From the NCBI GenBank assembly GCA_002382445.1, contig DGAQ01000029.1, positions 456 through 12,838 on the forward strand: a stretch of DNA of 12,383 nucleotides. The letters are read 5' to 3'. The notes beneath the pieces are model-generated. The model ran no database searches. It was not told the origin of the DNA and saw only the letters and a list, made by a program, of their open reading frames with translations. This DNA is from Porticoccaceae bacterium UBA4026 (GTDB lineage Bacteria; Pseudomonadota; Gammaproteobacteria; Pseudomonadales; Porticoccaceae). Below are positions 5,756 to 12,383 of the stretch, one piece after another. The first letter of the stretch is position 1. Every line of letters starts with the position of its first letter. A program made the translations under genes and the position numbers.

Positions 5756-8230
5756 TTATGTCTGGCGGACCCAATAACGCCGCCGCACCATCAGCAGGCC
5801 TATTGCTAGCATCAAGATGGCTAAGGTTGGATCACCAGAACTGTCCGTGGCTACAGTACAACCACCTCCACCACTTTTTGGCACAACAACGGGCGGTTGC
5901 GGCGGCACTACGACAACATTAATCGTCACAGTATCCGAACCCGTAGCACCCAGGTCATCAGTAACGGTTAACCTAAAGCTTAACTCATCTGCCGAGCTAG
6001 GTGCAGTGAACTGCGCTGTTGCTTCATTAGACTGGCCAATGGTGACTGTTGTTCCCGTTAACTGCTCCCAAGCGTAGGTCAGAACGGAACTATCTACATC
6101 AGTGGCCGACCCTTGCAAGTTAACCGTCGTGCTGGTGTTTACAGTGTTATCGGCACCTGCATCAACAACCGGCGCTTCATTCTCTCCCGGTTGAACAACG
6201 CCTTCGCTCACCTTTATCGAGATAATAGCAATGCTGGGTGATGTCAGAGATAACGACCCAACTGGATCATGTAATCGAATAAAAAAGCTCTCTTTTGGCT
6301 CGCCATTACTATCAGATTCAATTGGAATACTGATGGACTGCGCTTGGTTTTCACCATCGCCCCAAGAGAGCGACCCAGAATCAAGGGATAGATCATCGCC
6401 ATCTGTGGCCCCCGCTAAAATCTCCCACTTAACACTGACTGCTCCCTCACTGCCATTGTTACGTGCAACCTCAACTGTTGCGCTACCGCCCTCTTCGACC
6501 AAATAAGTTTGGGCATCAAAACTAACATTGCCCTGGTCTGTCTGAAGCGTATTATCGCGAACAACGTAGAGTCCACTGCTGATATCACTAATCAACAGGA
6601 CACCACTAGGTAAGTAAGGATATACCCCCCAAGCACCATTAAACGATGTATTGTCAGAGATAGGAAAGGTATCAAAAAACCCTATTTCCTTAGGAGCGGA
6701 AGTGTCCGAAATATCCAGAACAGTCATCCCACGGGTATAATTTGACATGTAGTAACGATTGCCACGCACAAAGCCGTTGTGGTCGATAGCGCCAGTAGGT
6801 CCGGTCCAGGTCGACAATAAGCTTGGGACTCTAAAATCAGAGAGTTCAAATAAGCGCACCGTAGTGTTTAAATTGTGGTCCATCTCATCCAATTCGTCAT
6901 GGACAAGCACAACCTGCTTATCCTCTGTATACCAACCTGAATGGACATAGGAGACGTTTTCATAAGAGGTAGTACTTAGCCGCGTAGGAGAGCTGTTTTG
7001 CGTTTTATCCCAAATCTGGAAGTCATCTTCATTGAAGTCAAAGAAAATCTCACAGAGAGGTCCAGCCGAAACGCATTGAGTATCTTTGCGTTCATCCGTC
7101 ACCACCATAGAGCTAAGGTCATGAGAATAATTCGACCGTGAGGAAGAGCTGTTCTGATAGATTGACACTGGTGACTGAGGGTCATCCAAACTATAAGTAT
7201 TAAATGAGCCGCCTTTTCGGTTTGAACCTGCAATATGCAGGTAGGGCTCGACCCCATTTAGGGCCACCCCTAAGGAGTAATCAACATTGCTCAAATAAAC
7301 GTTGTGGGCGCTTATGTCACTTGGGTCTGATCCGGCAACGGAAATTTTCTCAGGTAATTCTCGCAAGTCGATGATCATTGTCCCAACCGATGCGCTATCG
7401 GCTGTCACATAAGCGTAACTCTCCCATCTTGCGCTTTGAAGATTAAAGTGTTGATAGACTTTGATATCACGCCAAGAGGTCGACTGACTAGAGACACTGC
7501 CTACCATGCGGGGCGACTCAGGATCAGTTACCTCAACTACGCCGACTCCGTTACGCAAGCCCATGATCGCGTATTCTCGGCCATCATTGACATCATAAAA
7601 GCCCCATACATCGTTAGCAGTACTAGGGTTAGTTGAAAAGCTCGACAGGGGGATATGAGACAATAAATCCATCTTTTCACAGGCGTGATCCCCAGCAAAC
7701 CCATTTTCACAGTTGGTTGCCGACTTAGCTACTTTTAGTCGCTCATAAACCTGCATTTTTTGCCGAATATCTTGGGTTTTTTCGATATCCAAGCCTTTCG
7801 CGTCAACAATGACGGTAAAGCCTTTGCCCGCTAGTTTATCGGCGAATTCCAGCGGCACTCCAGTTAGGCGTGTAATGTTGCTGGGGTCAGTTTTTGCGAA
7901 TGCAGAGGATTCGCTGTACAAGCCCTTCACAGGAACAAGATCACTGAGAAGATAAAACAGCGTATCAACATCTTCGATTCTATAGTTACCTGCAGCCATC
8001 CGAATCGTATCGCCCTTATTAGACTGCAACCCGGCATAGTTAACGGTGTTACAGGGCTTTAATGGATCGTCACATTTACCAACGTCGGTGCCGGTTGTGG
8101 CAACAAAGCGGGCTTTATCATGATCCGCGTGAGACAGAACTAGGGAGGAATAAAACGTCAATGCCAAAACTGTAGCCAACAAAAACAAACCATCTCTAAT
8201 TACCGCTATCGGCCCATAATATATCTGCAT
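5756..8230 (-). CDS. Secreted choice-of-anchor B family (LVIVD repeat) protein with C-terminal sorting tail
   Basis: I place the start at ATG 8230 (824 residues), preceded by AAAGAGA, rather than an upstream in-frame TTG at 8254 that has no ribosome site. A signal peptide ends near SHA (35). A DUF1565-like stretch (ATTGTDVGKC, GDTIRMAAGNYRI) follows. The central region has the LVIVD/propeller signatures of choice-of-anchor B proteins: VGVVEVTDPESP (229-240), SAHN (307-310), YSHDL (368-372), HSGWYTED (430-437), VHDELDE (443-449), DHNGF (483-487) and MTVLDISD (502-509). A Calx-beta-like domain (about 565-672) and a PKD/REJ-like domain (about 685-772) come next. After a proline-rich linker, the tail is GGGGC (787-791), DPTL (800-803), a hydrophobic helix (803-815) and RRR, a tripartite signal for surface processing. 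Function is unknown; the family is extracellular or surface-bound. Confidence 0.88.
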   Translation of the reverse strand: MQIYYGPIAVIRDGLFLLATVLALTFYSSLVLSHADHDKARFVATTGTDVGKCDDPLKPCNTVNYAGLQSNKGDTIRMAAGNYRIEDVDTLFYLLSDLVPVKGLYSESSAFAKTDPSNITRLTGVPLEFADKLAGKGFTVIVDAKGLDIEKTQDIRQKMQVYERLKVAKSATNCENGFAGDHACEKMDLLSHIPLSSFSTNPSTANDVWGFYDVNDGREYAIMGLRNGVGVVEVTDPESPRMVGSVSSQSTSWRDIKVYQHFNLQSARWESYAYVTADSASVGTMIIDLRELPEKISVAGSDPSDISAHNVYLSNVDYSLGVALNGVEPYLHIAGSNRKGGSFNTYSLDDPQSPVSIYQNSSSSRSNYSHDLSSMVVTDERKDTQCVSAGPLCEIFFDFNEDDFQIWDKTQNSSPTRLSTTSYENVSYVHSGWYTEDKQVVLVHDELDEMDHNLNTTVRLFELSDFRVPSLLSTWTGPTGAIDHNGFVRGNRYYMSNYTRGMTVLDISDTSAPKEIGFFDTFPISDNTSFNGAWGVYPYLPSGVLLISDISSGLYVVRDNTLQTDQGNVSFDAQTYLVEEGGSATVEVARNNGSEGAVSVKWEILAGATDGDDLSLDSGSLSWGDGENQAQSISIPIESDSNGEPKESFFIRLHDPVGSLSLTSPSIAIISIKVSEGVVQPGENEAPVVDAGADNTVNTSTTVNLQGSATDVDSSVLTYAWEQLTGTTVTIGQSNEATAQFTAPSSADELSFRLTVTDDLGATGSDTVTINVVVVPPQPPVVVPKSGGGGCTVATDSSGDPTLAILMLAIGLLMVRRRYWVRQT

Positions 8231-8314
8231 TTTTATTCTCTTTATTGGTAACAATTTTTATTGAGATCTGAATAGTAGTGTAAATGCCCAGTTGATGATA
8301 GCGATCGAAATATT

Positions 8315-8343
8315 AAGATAATATAGCTTACCGAAAGTGGCAA
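8315..8343 (-). promoter_or_regulatory. Candidate sigma-70 promoter of the surface-protein gene
   Basis: On the minus strand TTGCCA (8338-8343) is followed after exactly 17 bases by TATCTT (8315-8320), 5/6 and 4/6 to consensus. This predicts a leader of about 80 bases before ATG 8230. It is one of two outward-facing candidates in the 249-base divergent gap. Confidence 0.4.
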
Positions 8344-8367
8344 CCATCTGATTACCCTTTCAAGTAT

Positions 8368-8396
8368 TTGTCACCATGTAATTTAAAAAATATCTT
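8368..8396 (+). promoter_or_regulatory. Candidate sigma-70 promoter of the dusA-tal-terB operon
   Basis: TTGTCA (8368-8373), a 17-base spacer and TATCTT (8391-8396) match consensus at 5/6 and 4/6. The expected start is near 8403, about 75 bases before the dusA start. It is the best-spaced candidate upstream of the operon; no activator site is evident. Confidence 0.4.
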
Positions 8397-8411
8397 CAAT
8401 GCATTAATTTC

Positions 8412-8437
8412 AAGGGACTTTTCAAGCCAGCCCTTTT
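8412..8437 (+). terminator. Hairpin with T-run in the dusA leader (possible attenuator)
   Basis: AAGGG (8412-8416) pairs with CCCTT (8431-8435), extendable by CT/AG after one bulged base, and the 3' arm runs into TTTT. It lies between the candidate promoter and the dusA start. This could be a weak intrinsic terminator acting as an attenuator, or simply a leader structure. The stem is short and the loop long. Confidence 0.22.
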
Positions 8438-8479
8438 ACAATAAGTATTGTTTTACTTTAACCATTAGGGTCTCAGCCA

Positions 8480-9478
8480 TTGTCAGATTCAACTCCTAAA
8501 GACCTTAACCGGCGCTTTTGCGTAGCCCCCATGTTGGATTGGACCGACCGTCATTGTCGATTTTTTCTGCGTTTAATTAGCCAACATGCGGTTCTCTACA
8601 CTGAAATGCTCACCACGGGTGCTATATTGCATGGCGACAGCGAACGTTTTTTGGGGTTGAATGCGGCAGAACACCCCGTTGCATTGCAGTTAGGTGGTAG
8701 TAACCCAGGGGATTTAGCGGCTGCATGCAAACTTGCTGAAAAATATGCATACGCTGAAATAAATCTAAACTGCGGTTGCCCCAGTGATCGCGTACAAAGC
8801 GGAATGTTTGGGGCCGTGATGATGAAAAATGCCGCTGTTACCGCTAACTGCGTTTCAGCCATGCGAGAGGCAACCGATCTTCCGGTAACGGTAAAACATC
8901 GTATTGGCGTTGATGACTATGACTCTTATGACTTCCTGTGCCAGTTTGTCGGTACGCTGTCTGAGGCTGGTTGCAATACTTTTTTAGTCCATGCTAGAAA
9001 AGCATGGCTCAAAGGCCTTAGCCCAAAACAAAATCGAGAAGTCCCTGAACTTAATTATGATCGTGTTTATCAATTAAAGCGTGATTTTCCCGGTAGCGAA
9101 ATTATCATCAATGGGGGTATAACCACTCTGGAACAATCTATCGGACACTTAAACCGCCTAGATGGAGTAATGATGGGAAGAGAGGCTTATACAAATCCTT
9201 ACATATTGGCAACTGTCGATCAAGAGCTCTATGGCGACAATCATCCGATTAAAAGCCGTATAGAAATCGCTGAACAATTTCTTAATTACATAGATAATGA
9301 GATGATTAAGGGCACCAAACTGCATGCTATGACACGTCACATCTTGGGCTTGTTTCATGGGATGCCAGGAGCACGTCAATTTAGAAGACATATCAGCGAG
9401 AATGCCTACAAGCCCTCAGCCACCATTGATGTTTTAACCACCGCGCTGCAAGCGACCACAGGAGCCATTGGCAAATGA
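8480..9478 (+). CDS. dusA: tRNA-dihydrouridine(20/20a) synthase DusA
   Basis: DusA is an FMN- and NADPH-dependent enzyme that reduces uridines 20 and 20a in the tRNA D-loop. The 332 residues form the usual TIM barrel plus C-terminal helical domain. Visible signatures are CVAPMLDWTDRHCR (14-27), the catalytic cysteine C100 in NCGCPSDRV, HARKAWLKGLSPKQNR (171-186), which is characteristic of DusA rather than DusB or DusC, and the FMN-phosphate motifs NGGI (211-214) and MGREAYTNP (232-240). The start is a TTG at 8480 with AGGG nine bases upstream; the next in-frame ATG lies inside the barrel, so the rare start is well supported. Its stop overlaps the tal start (ATGA), so the two are translationally coupled. 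Confidence 0.97.
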   Translation: MSDSTPKDLNRRFCVAPMLDWTDRHCRFFLRLISQHAVLYTEMLTTGAILHGDSERFLGLNAAEHPVALQLGGSNPGDLAAACKLAEKYAYAEINLNCGCPSDRVQSGMFGAVMMKNAAVTANCVSAMREATDLPVTVKHRIGVDDYDSYDFLCQFVGTLSEAGCNTFLVHARKAWLKGLSPKQNREVPELNYDRVYQLKRDFPGSEIIINGGITTLEQSIGHLNRLDGVMMGREAYTNPYILATVDQELYGDNHPIKSRIEIAEQFLNYIDNEMIKGTKLHAMTRHILGLFHGMPGARQFRRHISENAYKPSATIDVLTTALQATTGAIGK

Positions 9479-10437
9479 CCAACAAGAGCAAACTCGAACA
9501 ACTTAAAGAAATGACAACTGTCGTTGCTGACACAGGCGATTTTGAAGCCATTAGCCAGTATTCACCAGAGGATGCGACAACAAACCCTTCTTTAATCTTA
9601 AAGGCGGCACAAATGCCCGCCTATAAAGATCTAGTTAGCCAAGTTATTGCTGCGGTGGCCGCAGAAAGACTGTCTAGCGAAGAGCAGCTAGCCCTATGCA
9701 TGGACAAACTTGCCGTTGGTATTGGGGGAAAAATCGTTGCGGTAGTTCCAGGTCGTGTTTCAACAGAAGTTGATGCTCGATTATCCTTTGATACCGCCGG
9801 CTCTATTTCCAAAGCTCGCCAGCTAATCTCTCTCTATGAGCAGGCGGGCATCGGCAAAGAGCGTGTTCTGATCAAGATGGCTTCCACCTTTGAAGGAATC
9901 CGCGCAGCAGAGTTATTGGAAAAAGAAGGTATTAATTGTAATCTGACACTACTTTTTAACTTTTCCCAAGCCGCCGCAGCTGCTGATGCAGGCGCATTCC
10001 TAATTTCGCCTTTTGTAGGCAGAATTCTCGATTGGCACAAAGCCTCTACAGATCGAACTGATTATAGTCCTGCCGAAGATCCCGGGGTCCAGTCAGTCAC
10101 TCAGATTTATAACTACTACAAACAGTCTGGATATAAGACAGTGGTGATGGGAGCCAGCTTTAGGAATATTGATGAAATCACCGAATTGGCAGGCTGCGAC
10201 CGCCTAACTATTAGCCCTCAGCTGCTGCAAGAGTTGGATGATGATTTCGGTATATTAACCCGTAAGTTAGACCCAAAGAACACTGGTGCAACTATAGAGT
10301 ACACTCTAGGTGGCGAGAGCTCATTTCGCTACGAACTGAACAATGACGCCATGGCGACGGAAAAACTATCTCATGGCATACGTGCTTTTGTTGCCGACCA
10401 AGTTAAATTAGAATCATGGTTAAAAGAGTTTAAATAA
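9475..10437 (+). CDS. tal: Transaldolase (TalB type)
   Basis: Transaldolase moves a dihydroxyacetone unit between sedoheptulose-7-phosphate and glyceraldehyde-3-phosphate in the non-oxidative pentose phosphate pathway, in the cytoplasm. The 320-residue length matches the E. coli TalB class. The Schiff-base lysine is K134 in VLIKMASTFEGI. D19, E98 (STEVDARLSFD) and T158 (NLTLLFNFSQ) match the catalytic D17, E96 and T156 of TalB. S178/F180 (ISPF) and R230 (SFRN) match the phosphate-site and specificity residues; the Phe marks a transaldolase rather than a fructose-6-phosphate aldolase. DATTNPSLI (33-41) is the family signature. The start ATG 9475 lies within the dusA stop (4-base overlap), with GGAG ten bases upstream. 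It shares one base with the next gene's start codon (TAATG). Confidence 0.98.
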   Translation: MTNKSKLEQLKEMTTVVADTGDFEAISQYSPEDATTNPSLILKAAQMPAYKDLVSQVIAAVAAERLSSEEQLALCMDKLAVGIGGKIVAVVPGRVSTEVDARLSFDTAGSISKARQLISLYEQAGIGKERVLIKMASTFEGIRAAELLEKEGINCNLTLLFNFSQAAAAADAGAFLISPFVGRILDWHKASTDRTDYSPAEDPGVQSVTQIYNYYKQSGYKTVVMGASFRNIDEITELAGCDRLTISPQLLQELDDDFGILTRKLDPKNTGATIEYTLGGESSFRYELNNDAMATEKLSHGIRAFVADQVKLESWLKEFK

Positions 10438-10883
10438 TGTTAGACAAAATCAAAAATTTCTTTCAATCCAATGTCCTTGACGCGGAACAGAACGCAACGA
10501 GTCCAGAGCAGTTAGCTATGGCCGCACTGCTGGTGGAAGTAATGGTAATTGATGGTGATCTAGATCCGCATGAGCTTGACTCTATAAGCGCCACACTTAG
10601 TCGCATGCTAGAGCTAACCAGCGAGCAGGTGAATGAGTTAATACAATTATCTCGGGATGAGGTGGCTGAGGCTACCTCTCTTTATCAGTTTACCCGTGAG
10701 ATCAACGCTCATTTTGACCATCAACAAAAAATGGCGCTAATGACCGCCATGTGGCGTGTAGCCTTTGCTGACGGACATCTGGATAGATATGAGGAAAGTA
10801 TAATACGCAGAGTTGCAGACCTCTTGCATATCCTACACAGCGACTATATCCACTGCAAAATCGATGCGCGGGAAAACACCTAG
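10437..10883 (+). CDS. TerB-family tellurite-resistance-like protein
   Basis: This 148-residue, mostly helical cytoplasmic protein of the TerB/DjlA N-terminal superfamily has two copies of its typical acidic motif: VIDGDLDPHE (37-46) and FADGHLDRYEE (110-120). In TerB such acidic loops can bind metal ions. It starts with MLDKIKNFF, as do many stand-alone family members. The ATG overlaps the last base of the tal stop codon (TAATG), so translation is coupled to tal. No other ter genes are present, so a role in tellurite resistance should not be assumed; the cellular function of these isolated TerB proteins is not established. Its TAG stop directly abuts the stop of the convergent STAS gene. Confidence 0.88.
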   Translation: MLDKIKNFFQSNVLDAEQNATSPEQLAMAALLVEVMVIDGDLDPHELDSISATLSRMLELTSEQVNELIQLSRDEVAEATSLYQFTREINAHFDHQQKMALMTAMWRVAFADGHLDRYEESIIRRVADLLHILHSDYIHCKIDARENT

Positions 10884-11375
10884 CTAACTATCTGATTCAA
10901 GAGCTCTAATTAGGTCCGTAAACTCTCTGCTGTTCTCTGGGCTCAATTCTATTAGGAGCTTATGCGCCTCCAAAACTTGGAGTCGGACATCGTCAATGTC
11001 GGATTTTTCCATGCGGATGTTGTGTAAATGACTATGTTCTTTAATATCAGGTACATCTTGAAAGATGTCGAAAATCTCATCAAAACTCATGCACTCTAGT
11101 GTGCGAAGAATACTCGCATTTTCGCAAAAAACCTGGATGTTAATACCGTAATTTTTGCGACAGTGAAGGCCTAATTTTGCAAGTAATCCTAGCGTAGTGC
11201 TGTCTAGGCAATCGGCATCCAACATATCAACAACAACTTGCTTGACATCTTTACTGCCAAAAATCATCTCAATATGCCGATTCAATGTTCCACATAATGT
11301 CACGCGCACATCGCCTGAAAGCTTCAGTAAATAATCACCCATACTGTCTGCTACAAGAATTTTGCCAGGATTCAC
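10884..11375 (-). CDS. STAS-domain anti-sigma factor antagonist, RssC-like
   Basis: This 163-residue protein has a single STAS domain at about 5-110, followed by a helical tail rich in charged residues (120-160). The phosphorylation-site loop of SpoIIAA-like antagonists is visible at DADCLDSTTLGLL (53-65), with S59, T60 or T61 as the likely phospho-acceptor. Such proteins are phosphorylated by a kinase/anti-sigma factor and dephosphorylated by a PP2C phosphatase, here most likely the product of the gene just upstream. The start is GTG 11375, one base after the upstream TAG, with GAGGG as ribosome site, so the two genes are an operon. The pairing matches the rssB-rssC arrangement that I recall from pseudomonads, where it controls RpoS. 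No kinase partner is in the window. Confidence 0.85.
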   Translation of the reverse strand: MNPGKILVADSMGDYLLKLSGDVRVTLCGTLNRHIEMIFGSKDVKQVVVDMLDADCLDSTTLGLLAKLGLHCRKNYGINIQVFCENASILRTLECMSFDEIFDIFQDVPDIKEHSHLHNIRMEKSDIDDVRLQVLEAHKLLIELSPENSREFTDLIRALESDS

Positions 11376-11376
11376 C

Positions 11377-12383
11377 CTACATCCCTCTCGTCAGTAACAA
11401 CATAGACACATCATCTTGGGGAGCCTCGACAAAATCAACGGACAGCGCCTCTTTCAAATTTTCTATGGTGTTTGATTTATTACCCAAAAACTGCAGTAAA
11501 GTTTTCTCTTTGTCGATTAACTCTTTATCGGGCACCAATTCGAACACGCCATCAGACAGAAGCACTAAAGCACATCTCTCCGGGAGTTGTATTTCTTCCA
11601 CCGCCCAAACCGCGTCTTCAAATATACCCACTGGCTTACCCATACCGGGTAAATAGTCCGCCTTCCCGTCTACGATCATGATCGGTCTAGGTAGTTGAGC
11701 GCCGACAACGTAGCGTAATGTGCTAGTCTCGGTGTCTAAACAGCCCGCCACAACAGTCAAATGCTTACCCACGCCCGACGCCAAAATTTGGTTGTTAATA
11801 TGCTCTAAAAGACCTTCTGGCGCCGCAGTCAAGGCCTCATGATCATTTTCCGTGATATGACGCCGGATAACTCGCCCAATCATAAACCGCAGCAGCACTG
11901 TTACAAAAGCAGATGACGCGCCATGCCCGGATACGTCGGCGAAATAAAACAATAAATAACGCCCTAAAACAAAGTTATAGCCAATAAAGTCACCACTGAG
12001 ATAAAGCGAAGGCGTAACTGAATGTGATATTTCATAATCACCAAAGGTCAAAGGACTCTCGGGCATCAAGCTTTTTTGTACTTCAAGACCCGCAATCTGA
12101 TCTTGTTTGAGAAGCCGCAAGCTTTCTTGAAGCTCGACGTTAGTTTTCTCCAGATCACCGCTATGCTCATGCCGCCGGATACGAGTAACAGCAATCTCTT
12201 CAATTCGAGAAAGGGATTCAGAAATAGTTTGTTGAGACATTCCATCAAACCAAACGTCTGAGGCTCCATGACGAAAATAGCTAGCGACCACTTCCACCGA
12301 GGGTGCTTCTAAACAAACTGCCACGAGATATTCGGATAAAAGTGCCTTTAAATCATTGTCTTGGTCCAATAGTTTGCCTGACG
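11377..12383 (-). CDS. rssB: RssB-like response regulator with PP2C (SpoIIE-type) phosphatase domain, 5' end cut by window edge
   Basis: The last part of a receiver domain is visible (SVEVVASYFRHGASDVWF, numbering 24-41 from the TTG at 12369), then a coiled-coil linker (about 55-100) and a PP2C phosphatase domain (about 110-328). The metal-binding aspartates are all present: SGD (D127), ADVSGHG (D145), LSDGVFE (D273) and QDD (D319/D320), so the phosphatase should be active. E. coli RssB lacks an active phosphatase, whereas the Pseudomonas aeruginosa RssB (about 394 residues) has this architecture. The frame stays open upstream of the TTG to the edge (S-G-K-L), and half a receiver makes no sense alone, so roughly 60 residues including the phospho-acceptor Asp lie outside. 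It probably dephosphorylates the STAS protein encoded next. rssB is the best guess; another partner-switch regulator such as HsbR-like is possible. Confidence 0.85.
   Translation of the reverse strand, partial: SGKLLDQDNDLKALLSEYLVAVCLEAPSVEVVASYFRHGASDVWFDGMSQQTISESLSRIEEIAVTRIRRHEHSGDLEKTNVELQESLRLLKQDQIAGLEVQKSLMPESPLTFGDYEISHSVTPSLYLSGDFIGYNFVLGRYLLFYFADVSGHGASSAFVTVLLRFMIGRVIRRHITENDHEALTAAPEGLLEHINNQILASGVGKHLTVVAGCLDTETSTLRYVVGAQLPRPIMIVDGKADYLPGMGKPVGIFEDAVWAVEEIQLPERCALVLLSDGVFELVPDKELIDKEKTLLQFLGNKSNTIENLKEALSVDFVEAPQDDVSMLLLTRGM

Noticed and set aside
8231..8254. TTG at 8254 as start of the LVIVD surface protein, adding eight residues
   Set aside because: No ribosome site precedes it, whereas ATG 8230 has AAAGAGA at good distance and gives a normal signal peptide.
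10437..10883. Tellurite-resistance operon
   Set aside because: Only a single TerB-like gene is present, without terC, terD, terE or terZ neighbours, so a resistance role is unsupported.

Overview
This window looks like chromosomal DNA of a marine-type gammaproteobacterium related to the Pseudomonas/Cellvibrionales lineages. The evidence is the uvrC-pgsA-tRNA-Cys order, a pseudomonad-style RssB (receiver plus PP2C phosphatase) with its STAS partner next to transaldolase, a KynR-like Lrp regulator, and a large exported protein with a glycine-rich C-terminal sorting tail. Base composition is moderate. I see no transposases, phage genes, CRISPR arrays or rRNA.

Layout from left to right. (1) 1-883, minus strand: a non-coding edge, tRNA-Cys(GCA) with its own good promoter in the gap after pgsA, and pgsA (phosphatidylglycerophosphate synthase). 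(2) 936-2759, minus: uvrC. (3) 2829-5107, minus: two genes overlapping by ATGA, a heme dioxygenase-superfamily protein of the PrnB (DUF1864) type followed by a kynureninase-like PLP enzyme. (4) 5250-5723, plus: a divergent Lrp/AsnC regulator resembling KynR, separated by an AT-rich control region with dyads. (5) 5756-8230, minus: a secreted 'choice-of-anchor B' LVIVD-repeat protein with Calx-beta and PKD/REJ-like domains and a C-terminal anchor. (6) 8480-10883, plus: a tightly coupled operon of dusA, tal and a TerB-family gene. (7) 10884 to the right edge, minus: a STAS antagonist and the C-terminal part of an RssB-like response regulator/phosphatase, cut by the window end.

How they work together. 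uvrC, pgsA and tRNA-Cys are housekeeping genes in a conserved order. The most interesting part is region 3-4. A PrnB/IDO-like protein keeps the IDO substrate-site pattern (FF, then Arg four residues after the second Phe) and an aligned heme-ligand His. It is translationally coupled to a kynureninase-like enzyme and sits opposite a KynR-like regulator. This suggests a non-canonical tryptophan (or indole-amine) ring-cleavage module that has neither the usual KynA (TDO) nor, within the window, KynB formamidase. The kynureninase-like partner has lost several residues typical of true kynureninases, so the actual substrate and product are open. Region 7 is probably a partner-switch controlling sigma-S or another stress output.
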